Assembly (NCBI RefSeq): GCF_025398315.1
Contig: NZ_JAODOQ010000001.1
Coordinates: forward strand, 496,001 to 560,000
Reading direction: 5' to 3'
DNA from: Shewanella phaeophyticola
GTDB lineage: Bacteria > Pseudomonadota > Gammaproteobacteria > Enterobacterales > Shewanellaceae
DNA length: 64,000 nt
Position numbers and translations under genes: made by a program. This document shows positions 8,591-16,744 of this stretch, in pieces (within the stretch, counting starts at the first letter, position 1; the number at the start of each line of letters is the position of its first letter). Under the pieces are notes generated by a model that was given only the letters and a program-made list of their open reading frames with translations, ran no database searches and was not told the DNA's origin.

Positions 8591-9826
8591 ATGGAAAATA
8601 CAGTCGCACAAAGCAGCATAGCTCAAGCTGGTTTATCTGACAGTTTGGCAAGAAAAATCTTACTTCGCGCGCTAGCGCATCTTGCTGATGGACAGTTAAC
8701 GATTGTTGATGGTGATCAAACAAGTGTATTTGGTCACGGTAAAAGTGACGTTCACGCAACGATGCAGGTTAAACACCCTAGTTTTTACCGTCAGGTGGTA
8801 TTTGGCGGATCAATTGGTGCCGGTGAAGCCTATATTCAAGGCCATTGGTGCAGCCCTGATTTAACCAAAGTGGTGCAAGTGTTTGCGCGCAACTTAGCCT
8901 TGCTCGACAACATTGAGCGTTATTTTTCGTGGCTAAGTAACGGCATTAGCCGTGTAAAGCACGTGCTAAATCGTAACTCTGAGGCCGGTTCTAAGCGCAA
9001 TATTTTGGCGCATTACGATTTGGGTAATGACATGTATCAGCAGTTTTTAGACCCTGAAATGATGTACTCAAGTGCGTTATATCCTAGCGATGACAGTACA
9101 TTAAACGAAGCACAAATTCATAAACTGCACACCATTTGTGAGCGTTTAGATTTAAGCCCTGGGCAAACCCTACTTGAAGTCGGCACTGGATGGGGCGCAC
9201 TAGCCATTTACGCTGCTAAGCATTTTGGCGTTAATGTGACCACCACAACCATTTCAGATGCGCAATATGACTATGCTGTGGCTCGTGTAAAGCAAGAAGG
9301 ATTAGAAGACAAAATAACCCTGCTTAAGCAAGATTACCGCATGCTAACTGGCGAATATGACCGTGTGGTGTCAATTGAAATGATTGAAGCGGTTGGTCAT
9401 GAGTACCTCGGCGGATTTTTTGAAAAACTGCAACACTTGCTCAAACCTAACGGCCGCATGTTGATTCAAGCCATTACCATTGCCGATCAGCGTTATGACA
9501 GTTACCGCAAAGGGGTCGACTTTATTCAGCGTTATATTTTCCCTGGTGGTTGCTTGCCGTCGGTGAGTGAAATGACCAAACACATTGCCAAGAAGACCGA
9601 CATGGTCACTTGGTCCGTGAGCGACATGGGTAAAGACTACGCACGTACATTACGTCACTGGCATGAAAACTTTGATGCGGCATACGACAAGATTAAAGCA
9701 TTGAATTATGGTGATGATTTTATTCGAATGTGGAAGTTTTATTTAAGCTACTGTGAAGGCGGCTTTTTAGAACGTACCACCAGTACTGTGCATTTGGTTG
9801 CAGTTAGGCCGCAATACCGCTTGTAA
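8591..9826 (+). CDS. Cyclopropane-fatty-acyl-phospholipid synthase family methyltransferase
   Basis: An SAM-dependent methyltransferase of about 411 residues that acts on unsaturated acyl chains of membrane phospholipids. The SAM site is LLEVGTGWGALAIYAAKHFG, preceded by the family motif NILAHYDLGNDMYQQFLD and MYSSALYP. The C-terminus has the usual FIQRYIFPGGCLPS and WKFYLSYCEGGF. A GGAGA RBS sits seven bases before the ATG at 8591, so I chose it over the ATG at 8570. Its company (FAD oxidoreductase, DUF1365) suggests the branch in photo-oxidative stress clusters, where a Cfa homologue methylates an acyl chain as a step to furan fatty acids in Rhodobacter. Classical cyclopropane formation cannot be excluded from sequence. 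Confidence 0.9.
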   Translation: MENTVAQSSIAQAGLSDSLARKILLRALAHLADGQLTIVDGDQTSVFGHGKSDVHATMQVKHPSFYRQVVFGGSIGAGEAYIQGHWCSPDLTKVVQVFARNLALLDNIERYFSWLSNGISRVKHVLNRNSEAGSKRNILAHYDLGNDMYQQFLDPEMMYSSALYPSDDSTLNEAQIHKLHTICERLDLSPGQTLLEVGTGWGALAIYAAKHFGVNVTTTTISDAQYDYAVARVKQEGLEDKITLLKQDYRMLTGEYDRVVSIEMIEAVGHEYLGGFFEKLQHLLKPNGRMLIQAITIADQRYDSYRKGVDFIQRYIFPGGCLPSVSEMTKHIAKKTDMVTWSVSDMGKDYARTLRHWHENFDAAYDKIKALNYGDDFIRMWKFYLSYCEGGFLERTTSTVHLVAVRPQYRL

Positions 9827-9840
9827 TAGTTTATCTATGG

Positions 9841-9863
9841 CTTGCTCGTATCCTGCGAGCAAG
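9841..9863 (+). other. Intra-operon hairpin between cfa-like gene and DUF2878
   Basis: CTTGCTCG (9841-9848) pairs with CGAGCAAG (9856-9863) across a 7-base loop. No U tract follows, so it is more likely an mRNA stability or processing element than a terminator. Confidence 0.45.
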
Positions 9864-9886
9864 CTTGCTTATGCGGCGAGGTAGTT

Positions 9887-10405
9887 ATGCCTAATCCAAA
9901 GCTATTTATTATCTTAAATGCGTTATCTTTCCAATTGGTTTGGTGGGCAGGCGTCCTTGCCGGCAACCAACTGCTGTTATTATCGATTGTGCTGGTGGTG
10001 AGCCATTTTTTATTGTCTCAATCGCAGCGGCTTGATTTTAAATTAATGTGTTTGTGCGCCGTGATAGGCATGAGTGTTGACACGTTACTGACTTGGGCTG
10101 GTGTATTTGTGTTTGCTGAAACGCCTTATTGGTTAGCGCTGTTATGGTTAGTGTTTGCACTAAGCTTGAGGTACAGTTTGGTGTTTTTTCAACGGATAGC
10201 CGTCAGCTTACAAGCTTTATTTGGCGGGGTGTTTGGTGCCTTAAGTTACATTGCCGGCGCTGAATTTGGTGCGGTTGTTTTGCCATATGGTCAATGGATG
10301 AGTGTCATTGTGTTGGCAGTGATCTGGAGTGTGTTATTTCCCGTATTGTTGATTATCAGTCGTGGTGACCACACTAAAGTTCTTACCCAGGAGAGTCAGC
10401 AATGA
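9887..10405 (+). CDS. DUF2878 integral membrane protein
   Basis: About 172 residues, almost entirely hydrophobic with five to six predicted membrane spans (LFIILNALSFQLVWWAGVLAG, LLSIVLVVSHFLL, LALLWLVFALSLRYSLVFF, ALFGGVFGALSYIAGAEFG, VIVLAVIWSVLFPVLLII). The pattern and gene position match DUF2878, regularly found after the Cfa homologue in these clusters. The ATG at 9887 has a GAGG RBS and is preferred to an upstream in-frame start at 9842, which lies in the hairpin. It overlaps the following gene by four bases (ATGA). Function unknown; a membrane partner in lipid modification is inferred. Confidence 0.78.
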   Translation: MPNPKLFIILNALSFQLVWWAGVLAGNQLLLLSIVLVVSHFLLSQSQRLDFKLMCLCAVIGMSVDTLLTWAGVFVFAETPYWLALLWLVFALSLRYSLVFFQRIAVSLQALFGGVFGALSYIAGAEFGAVVLPYGQWMSVIVLAVIWSVLFPVLLIISRGDHTKVLTQESQQ

Positions 10406-11028
10406 AAACGCTAAATCGGGCGGGTAACGCCGGAGGCAATGCTTACCAATGGTTGGTCGAAGTGCGTTTGGGTGTCGTCGGTGCGGCAATAGTGATATTG
10501 ATTTTAACGCTCAGCATGAGTAATGCTTTAGCCAATCAATTGTCAGCAGAGCGCAGTACTGAATCACAGCAGGTTTTAACTATGCCGCCGCCATCTGCAA
10601 CGCTTATTCAAGTCGGTTCAGCCAGTATGAGCATGATGTGGTTCGACATTTACAGCGCAACATTATATTCAATTGACGGTAAATATCAGGCGGAACAATG
10701 GCCATTAAAACTTGAAATTGAATACCATCGTGACATTAACGCCGATGACCTCATTGATGCCACGGTCGACCAATGGTTGCACCTAGGCTTATCAGAGCAA
10801 AAAATTGATGAATATCATGAACAATTAGCTAAAGCATGGCTCGATGTTAAAGAGGGCGACAGGTTAACTTTTATGGTGAAATCAGTCACTCAAGCTGAGT
10901 TTTTATTTAATGACAAACCGTATTTTCAAGTTAGTCACCTTGAGTTCCCGCAAGACTTTTTAGCGATTTGGTTATCAGAAAACACTAGCCGTCCTAAACT
11001 GCGCCAGCAGCTTATTGGTATGAACTAA
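10402..11028 (+). CDS. Chalcone-isomerase-like periplasmic protein
   Basis: A 208-residue protein with an N-terminal signal or anchor segment (VGAAIVILILTLSMSNALANQ) and a domain resembling the bacterial chalcone-isomerase-like fold (LIQVGSASMSMMWFDIYSATLYS, LEIEYHRDINADDLIDATVDQW, VKEGDRLTFMVK). Bacterial members are not known to isomerise chalcones and may bind fatty acids, as the plant fatty-acid-binding members do. It starts within the end of the DUF2878 gene and precedes DUF3833 by 19 bases, so it belongs to the same operon. Catalytic function is unproven; lipid binding is an inference from fold and context. Confidence 0.72.
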   Translation: MKTLNRAGNAGGNAYQWLVEVRLGVVGAAIVILILTLSMSNALANQLSAERSTESQQVLTMPPPSATLIQVGSASMSMMWFDIYSATLYSIDGKYQAEQWPLKLEIEYHRDINADDLIDATVDQWLHLGLSEQKIDEYHEQLAKAWLDVKEGDRLTFMVKSVTQAEFLFNDKPYFQVSHLEFPQDFLAIWLSENTSRPKLRQQLIGMN

Positions 11029-11047
11029 CTCCAACGAAGGTAGAACG

Positions 11048-11653
11048 ATGTTATCTAAATTACCCTCTGTATTTACCGCAAGCCACTTGCTGAAAAAAGG
11101 GCTTAAGCCGTTATGTAAAACCGTCGTACTGGCATTATTGGCTCTCGGGTTAATGTCATGTTCATCGGCATCAATTGATGACTATGCCAACACCAGCCCA
11201 AAGCTTGATTTAGCCGAGTTTTTTGATGGTAAGCTAACGGCTGCCGGTATTGTGCAAGATTTCTCAGGCAAGGTGACGCGTAAATTTACCGTAACCATGG
11301 AAGCACAATGGACTGACACACCACAAGGTAAACAAGGTGTCATCAACGAGTGGTTTGTTTATGATGATGGTGAAAAGCAAACACGAGTGTGGACTATCAT
11401 CGATAAAGGCAGCGGTAAATACCAAGGCACCGCCAATGACATTTTAGGTATTGCCCAAGGCGAAGCTCAGGGCAGTGCATTGCGCTGGCGTTACGATATG
11501 ATTTTGCCAGTCGATGGCAGCGAATACGAAGTGCATTTTGACGATTGGATGTTTTTGGTTGACCAAAATACCATCATTAATAAAAGCGACATTATCAAGT
11601 TTGGTGTAACAGTTGCGCAAGTGACGTTAGTGATATCAAAGCAAACACATTAA
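11048..11653 (+). CDS. DUF3833 lipoprotein, last gene of the cluster
   Basis: A 201-residue protein with a lipoprotein-type signal sequence (TVVLALLALGLMSC; lipobox LMSC near residue 38), so the mature form is probably tethered to a membrane. The DUF3833 pattern is visible: LDLAEFFDGKLTAAGIVQDFSGKVTRKFTV, WRYDMILPVDGSEYEVHFDDWMF, then a short conserved tail IIKFGVTVAQVTLVISK. It closes the cluster and is followed by a strong bidirectional terminator. Function unknown, probably linked to the lipid reactions of its operon. Confidence 0.8.
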   Translation: MLSKLPSVFTASHLLKKGLKPLCKTVVLALLALGLMSCSSASIDDYANTSPKLDLAEFFDGKLTAAGIVQDFSGKVTRKFTVTMEAQWTDTPQGKQGVINEWFVYDDGEKQTRVWTIIDKGSGKYQGTANDILGIAQGEAQGSALRWRYDMILPVDGSEYEVHFDDWMFLVDQNTIINKSDIIKFGVTVAQVTLVISKQTH

Positions 11654-11670
11654 TATCATGTTCGCTCATA

Positions 11671-11698
11671 AAAAATGGACTCAATTGAGTCCATTTTT
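11671..11698. terminator. Bidirectional terminator between DUF3833 and DUF3634
   Basis: A perfect 12-bp stem around the loop AATT (AAAAATGGACTC paired with GAGTCCATTTTT), T-rich on either strand. It serves the two converging genes. Confidence 0.92.
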
Positions 11699-11716
11699 AT
11701 TGGTGGTCGATAACGA

Positions 11717-12061
11717 TTAACCTTTCAATTTTGATGAGTCTTGTTGTTTTTTATCGTAATACTCAAACGGAAATTGATTGCGAATTTGCTGAATTAAATT
11801 ATCCCCAACGTTAGCGGACACATGCAGGCGTACATGACCTGACTTTTCAGCTCTCACGGTGCAAGTGAGTTTATGTGATTTTGCAATTGTGCGGCATTCG
11901 CGTTCAAAGCGTTCTGGGATTTTGCCTTTGTGGTTTGTGAGCTTACCGTCTTTAAAGTGCATTTCAAATATCGTTAATCCACGGCTGCTGGTAAAAATCA
12001 GTTTATAGGCGAGAAAAAACAACCCCACAATGATCAGTATTTTGATTATGGTGTCTGCCAT
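11717..12061 (-). CDS. DUF3634 family small membrane-anchored protein
   Basis: 114 residues with one N-terminal membrane span (IIKILIIVGLFFLAYKLIF) and a soluble part (GLTIFEMHFKDGKLTNHKGKIPERFERECRTIA, then KSGHVRLHVSANVGDNLIQQIRNQFPFEYYD). This corresponds to DUF3634, a small family of Shewanella, Vibrio and relatives with no assigned function. It is transcribed alone, toward the terminator at 11671-11698. Beyond a membrane-bound cytoplasmic or periplasmic domain, nothing can be said about its role. Confidence 0.78.
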   Translation of the reverse strand: MADTIIKILIIVGLFFLAYKLIFTSSRGLTIFEMHFKDGKLTNHKGKIPERFERECRTIAKSHKLTCTVRAEKSGHVRLHVSANVGDNLIQQIRNQFPFEYYDKKQQDSSKLKG

Positions 12062-12240
12062 GATGCACTCCTTGGTGGCGGTTAATGTGATACACTCTAT
12101 GGCTTTAAGATACTCCGGTCATGCCGGTATGCAATGCTATTTTGTTGAAATCTATGAGCAAGATCTAATCCTTGATAAAACCGTACTGTTAAAAGCCTTG
12201 CTGAGCATTGTTTAAGCTTATTTTGGCATCGCGGATAATA

Positions 12241-12263
12241 AAAAACCGCCAAAGGCGGTTTTT
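12241..12263. terminator. Terminator hairpin downstream of the porin gene
   Basis: AAACCGCC (12243-12250), loop AAA, GGCGGTTT (12254-12261), with A/T runs on both sides. It sits about 70 bases past the minus-strand porin stop, after a second hairpin at 12272-12298. Confidence 0.75.
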
Positions 12264-12271
12264 ATGGTTAA

Positions 12272-12298
12272 TAGCTTAGCGCCCTCAGCGCTAAGCTA
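12272..12298. repeat. Perfect 11-bp inverted repeat
   Basis: TAGCTTAGCGC (12272-12282) pairs with GCGCTAAGCTA (12288-12298) around CCTCA. It has no T run of its own and stands between the porin stop and the terminator at 12241; it may protect the mRNA 3' end. Confidence 0.6.
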
Positions 12299-12330
12299 GA
12301 TCTTAAAGCCCGTTTATACACTTTAAGTAT

Positions 12331-13053
12331 TTAAAATGCGTAACTCACGGTCGCTAATAAGGTGCCAGAGTTTTTATAAACCCCAGAATTAACCTCATAG
12401 TCACCATCTATATCAGTGTCTAAGTAAGCCATTGAAACACTAAATCCACTAAACTCGGTCGATACGCCAATAGAGAAATCGGAGTAGCTGTCAAAGCCTT
12501 CACCATCGTCAATGGCGTCGCCAAAGTTATAGCCATAATGTAAATCTAGGCTCCAATCTTCGACAAATTCCCAGCTGTAGTTAATTTCAGTGTAATGCAG
12601 GTCTAAATCACTTCCGCCATAATCGTCGGTATACCAATAAGCTGCTCTAAAACCGCTATAATCGATACCCACGCTGACTTCGAGGTAGTCTAACTCACTG
12701 TCTCCAGGGTAGTTATAACGATACAAGGTGAAGTCATAACTGGTGTCGTCGTTAATTTCACCATAGTAACCCGCGTACACGTCTATTTCGACGTCTGAGC
12801 AGTTATAACCTGGTTCATCAAAGTCGACATTACTGCCCCAAGCACCCACAAAAAAGCCGCTATCGTGGCTCCAGTCAATGTTGGCTTGCAGTGCAGGATC
12901 GCCTGCTGTTTGTGATACACCACGAAAGCGGTAATCATTAGTTACACTCACTGCGCCAGAGACTTCGGCTGTCGCTAACGGAGCGAGTAGGGTAGCTGAT
13001 AATGTTAATCCGCTTAACAGTGCAATTCGCGTTCTTTTTAATGTGTTCGACAC
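12331..13053 (-). CDS. TorF family putative outer-membrane porin
   Basis: A 240-residue secreted beta-barrel protein. A signal peptide (TLKRTRIALLSGLTLSATLLAPLATAE) is followed by the family opening VSGAVSVTNDYRFRGVSQTAGDPALQ. Alternating aromatic/acidic strands follow (FFVGAWGSNVDFD, EIDVYAGYYGEINDD, FDLTLYRYNYPG-like, LEVSVGIDYSGF, LDLHYGYNF), ending in a C-terminal aromatic residue (TVSYAF) as expected for an outer-membrane barrel. The TorF family (Gcw_chp) is of unknown transport specificity. The gene is monocistronic, with two hairpins downstream. The protein is unusually rich in Asp and Tyr, typical for marine porins. Confidence 0.88.
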   Translation of the reverse strand: MSNTLKRTRIALLSGLTLSATLLAPLATAEVSGAVSVTNDYRFRGVSQTAGDPALQANIDWSHDSGFFVGAWGSNVDFDEPGYNCSDVEIDVYAGYYGEINDDTSYDFTLYRYNYPGDSELDYLEVSVGIDYSGFRAAYWYTDDYGGSDLDLHYTEINYSWEFVEDWSLDLHYGYNFGDAIDDGEGFDSYSDFSIGVSTEFSGFSVSMAYLDTDIDGDYEVNSGVYKNSGTLLATVSYAF

Positions 13054-13177
13054 GATATTATCTCCATTTACATATTATACAGTGACTCGTTATTACACTA
13101 TCCCGTCACTGCGTATGCCACATATCAGAAGCAAAACTCATACCTAGGTTTTGTCTGTACCGCATGGCGGTTAAACG

Positions 13178-13564
13178 TTATGTTTGTGCAAGTTGCTGCT
13201 CAAACATTACGTAGATTTTTTTACAATGTTCAATCACTTCCCACGTGCCAATAAAGCCCGCGGGTATAACAAATTTATCGCCAGCTTTAACCGTTAAACT
13301 GTGGCCTTGGCTGTCGGTAATCATGCTGCTGCCTTCAAGAATGTCGCAATATTCATACTCGCTGTAATTTACACTCCAACTGCCGGCTTCGCTTTGCCAA
13401 ACCCCAACGTTAAATTGTTTGCAGGGACTTTCGAAATGATTTTGCACCGACTGCAACGGGTTACCTGTGATACGTTTTTCATCGGCTAAGTAATACGACT
13501 CAACCTCGGTAGATTGGCCACTAAATAGGGTGATATCACTGATGCTTTTATTCATGATGCTCAC
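13178..13564 (-). CDS. Cupin domain protein of the aminotransferase/MmsA operon
   Basis: 128 residues forming one small cupin barrel (VGVWQSEAGSWSVNYSEYEYCDILEGSSMIT, then LTVKAGDKFVIPAGFIGTWEVIEHCKKIYVMFE). It resembles the DUF861/Cupin_3 group, which often lacks a full metal triad; the visible E-Y-E-Y-C-x-I-L-E-G segment is typical. The start is GTG 13564 or ATG 13555. The mmsA stop codon ends on the base next to the GTG, so it is the third gene of the operon aminotransferase-mmsA-cupin. Similar cupins accompany polyamine and amino-acid catabolism genes. Enzymatic or sensing role unknown. Confidence 0.8.
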   Translation of the reverse strand: MSIMNKSISDITLFSGQSTEVESYYLADEKRITGNPLQSVQNHFESPCKQFNVGVWQSEAGSWSVNYSEYEYCDILEGSSMITDSQGHSLTVKAGDKFVIPAGFIGTWEVIEHCKKIYVMFEQQLAQT

Positions 13565-15065
13565 TTATTTCATGGTTGGCATAATAAAGGCCGATGGTTC
13601 GTTACTGTCGATTTTCGCTTGTGGCCAACGGGCGGTAATGGCTTTGCGCTTAGTGTAAAAACGCACGCCATCAGGCACCATGCATGTGTAGCGGCTCAAA
13701 TAGTGAGCGCTTCCAGCCACCAAAGCTATGAAAGGCCATTGGCACAGGGATTGGCACATTAACGCCAACCATACCGACTTCAACATGGTGGCAAAAATGA
13801 CGCGCCGCTTGTCCACTTTGAGTGAAAATGGCCGTGCCATTACCAAACTCGTGTTGATTGATGAGTGCTAATGCGTCGGCATAATTATCTACTCGCACAA
13901 TGGCCAGCACAGAGCCAAAAATTTCTTGCTGGTAAATGCTCATTTGCGGGGTGACATGGTCAAACAAGCAGGCGCCTAAAAAGTAACCTTGTTGATGGTC
14001 GTTAATGCTAATATCGCGTCCATCGACCAGCAATGTTGCCCCTTCTTTAATACCGGCTTCAACGTAGTCACGCACTTTCGCTAAATGTTGTGCTGAAATC
14101 AGTGGCCCCATGTCCATTTCTGGTGTGATGCCACTCCCCACTTTTAAGGCGCTAATTTGCGGTAATAATTTTTCGACCAGTTTGTCGCCAACATCACCCA
14201 CTGCCAGCACGACAGAAATGGCCATACAACGTTCACCCGCACTACCATATGCTGCACCCATTAGTGCATTAACAGCTTGATCTAAATCAGCATCGGGCAT
14301 TAATAACATATGATTTTTAGCTCCGCCCAATGCTTGCACTCGTTTACCGTGAGCAGATGCTGTGGTGTAGATATATTCGGCAATCGGAGTTGAGCCAACA
14401 AAGCTGACGGCTTTAATATCTGGATGGGTGAGCAGGGCATCAACGGCTTCTTTATCGCCGTTGACGACGTTAAATACTCCATCAGGTAAGCCAGCTTGTT
14501 TGAGCAACTCAGCAATGAACATGACCGAGCTAGGGTCTTTTTCAGATGGTTTCATAATAAAAGTGTTGCCACAGGCAATGGCAATCGGGAACATCCACAT
14601 GGGCACCATTACCGGGAAATTAAATGGTGCAATACCGGCCACAACACCTAATGCTTGATTAACCGACCATGCGTCAACGCCACCACCGACTTGTTGGGTG
14701 TGTTCGCCTTTTAATAAGTGCGGAATGCCACAAGCAAACTCAACAACTTCTAAACCACGGGTTATTTCACCTTTAGCGTCGTCAAGTACTTTGCCATGTT
14801 CGAGGGTAATGAGCTCGGCTAGCTTATCGACATGCAGCTCAACTAACGCTTTAAATTTAAATAACACGCGAGCACGATTCAGAGGCGTCACTTGTGACCA
14901 GCTGTCAAACGCGGTTTTAGCCGCAATAATGGCAGTGGCTACCTCTTCCTGACTGGCTAATGATACTTGGCCGCGGGCTTCAGCGGTTGCTGGGTCGTAA
15001 ATCGTTTGTTGGCGTTGACTGGTTTGAGTCTGTTTTCCATTCACAAAATGGGTAATGTTAAGCAT
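13565..15065 (-). pseudogene. mmsA: Methylmalonate/malonate-semialdehyde dehydrogenase (CoA-acylating), frame broken near the 3' end
   Basis: Oxidises malonate semialdehyde (from beta-alanine) or methylmalonate semialdehyde to acetyl- or propionyl-CoA. The aldehyde dehydrogenase fold shows VAGIAPFNFPVMVPMWMFPIA, FIMKPSEKDPSS, VSFVGSTPIAEYIY, AKNHMLLMPDADLDQ and the catalytic cysteine in GAAYGSAGERCMAIS. The frame ends early after FGGWKRSLFEPLHMHGA; the expected PDGVRFYTKRKAITARWP and MPTMK continue in another frame to 13565. Correcting CATGGTGCC to CATGG-CCC restores HGPDGVRF, and the nearby FEP was probably FGP (GGGCC read as GAGCC). Both are GGNCC positions. Full length would be about 499 residues, normal. 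It follows the omega-aminotransferase by 33 bases. Confidence 0.9.
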
Positions 15066-15098
15066 GCTTGCAGTCCTTTCTTATAAACTAAAAATAAA

Positions 15099-16452
15099 TT
15101 AATCCACGGTGTTAATGGCGTCAGTCAGTTGATTAACCATGTCATCTATTTGTGATTTTTCGACAATTAATGGCGGCGATAGGGCTATGATGTCTGCCGT
15201 GGCGCGCACTAGCGCGCCGTTTCTAAAGCAATGGTCAAATATGGCGTAACCCCGTTTACCCACGCCTTTATCACTTGGGGCAAACTGAATGCCGGCAACC
15301 AAACCTGTGTTGCGAATATCAATCACATTCGGCAAGCCTTTGAGGCTATGTACTGCCAGCTCAAAGTAAGCTTCGAGGCTTTTTGCGCGTTCAAACAGCT
15401 TTTCGTTTTCATAAATAGACAAGGTGGCTAGTGCTGATGCTGCGGCAACGGGGTGGCCGGAATACGTGTAACCATGGAAAAACTCAATTAACTCGTCAGA
15501 GTGCCATTCATGCAGGTGTCGTGAATGGTATTGCTCACAAACACTGCGCCCATAGGGATCGCGCCATTGTTTATGGCTTTGGCAGTGGTGATGATGTCTG
15601 GCGTGACTTGCCAGCGTTCACTGGCAAAAGCGGCGCCAATGCGGCCAAAGCCAGTAATGACTTCATCAAATATTAATAAAATACCGTGTTTTTGAGTGAT
15701 TTCGCGTAAGCGTTTAAGGTATCCCTGGGGGGTAAAATCACCCCAGCTGAGCCAGACATGGGTTCAACGATGACAGCGGCAATGTTTTCTGCACCGTGTA
15801 ACGTTATGAGCTGCTCAAGCACTTCAGCTTTGTCTACACCGTATGGCGGCAGACCATGACTAAAGGCATTGTTGCCAATGTCGAGTGTATGAGGCAGGTG
15901 GTCAACACCTTGCAGCAATTGTTGGCTAAAGGTTTTGCGATTATTACTGATACCACCAACTGAAATGCCGCCAAAACCAACACCGTGATAGCCTAACTCG
16001 CGGCCAATAAAGCGTGTACGGCTCGCTTGACCATTGGCACGGTGATAACAAAGCGCCATTTTGAGGGCTGTATCAACAGATTCCGACCCCGAATTGGTAA
16101 AAAACACATGATCCAATCCGTCAGGGCTCATTTCACTGAGTTTATGGGCTAATTCAAACGCCAATGGGTGACCCATTTGAAAGGAAGGCGCATAGTCCAT
16201 CTGGCTAATTTGCTTACTGACCGCCTCAGATATTTCTGCTCTGCCGTGACCGGCATTACAACACCATAATCCTGCAGTGGCATCGAGCACCTTGTTACCA
16301 TCAATGTCGGTGTAATACAGACCTTGTGCTGACACTAACAAGCGTGGATTGGTTTTAAATTGCTTATTGGCGGTAAATGGCATCCAAAAATGGGCCATAT
16401 TCGGCCATGTTTGCGATGAGTCGCCCGTTCCTTTGTGCTGAAGTTCGTTCAT
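15099..16452 (-). pseudogene. Omega-amino acid (beta-alanine)-pyruvate aminotransferase, two frameshifts
   Basis: A PLP-dependent class III transaminase that would move the amino group of beta-alanine or a similar omega-amine to pyruvate. The N-terminal part reads FWMPFTANKQFKTNPRLLVSAQGLYYTDIDG, then GLWCCNAGHGR, FFTNSGSESVDTALKMA and GYHGVGFGGISVGG. After VILPPR the frame shifts: six C where seven are needed (15727-15732) restore LPPQGYLKRLREITQKHG. A second base is missing at 15501-15506, where MNGPSDELIEFFHGYTYSGHPVAAASA is expected; this is a Gly-Pro, GGNCC site. The last part (LSIYENEKLFERAKSLEAYF to DAINTVD) is intact. It heads the operon with mmsA and the cupin gene and is divergent from puuC. 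Confidence 0.88.
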
Positions 16453-16541
16453 AAATAGACTCTACATAGGTAACAAATTAGTCAATTGTACCCACTCATA
16501 ATGGTTAAATTATGAGTGATTGATATTTGCTATGCTATGTC

Positions 16542-16555
16542 AAAAATAATGAACA
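16542..16555 (+). promoter_or_regulatory. PuuR-like operator in the aminotransferase/puuC divergent region
   Basis: AAAAATAATGAACA closely matches the E. coli PuuR recognition sequence AAAATATAATGAACA (one base shorter in the A/T part). It lies between the two divergent starts at 16452 and 16745. Confidence 0.5.
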
Positions 16556-16601
16556 TAAAAGAGGTGTGTGCATTTATTTATACTAAATTAGACTATTTTG
16601 T

Positions 16602-16616
16602 AAAATATATTGAAAA
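16602..16616 (+). promoter_or_regulatory. Second PuuR-like box upstream of puuC
   Basis: AAAATATATTGAAAA resembles the PuuR box AAAATATAATGAACA (three mismatches) and is 60 bases from the better copy at 16542-16555. Weak alone; the pair makes it worth noting. Confidence 0.3.
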
Positions 16617-16744
16617 TCTCTTGCTGTTTAGCCTCATCAAGTGACAATATTCACAGTAAATATATTGAGTCGAACAAGCTAATTACGTTGTTTAGCATCA
16701 CATGAAGTGGTGTCTATCAATCCATTTATTAAATCGAGGTCAAA

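Noticed and set aside
12099..12215. Short ORF of about 38 residues between DUF3634 and the porin gene
   Set aside because: No RBS, no recognisable motif, overlaps the likely DUF3634 promoter region.
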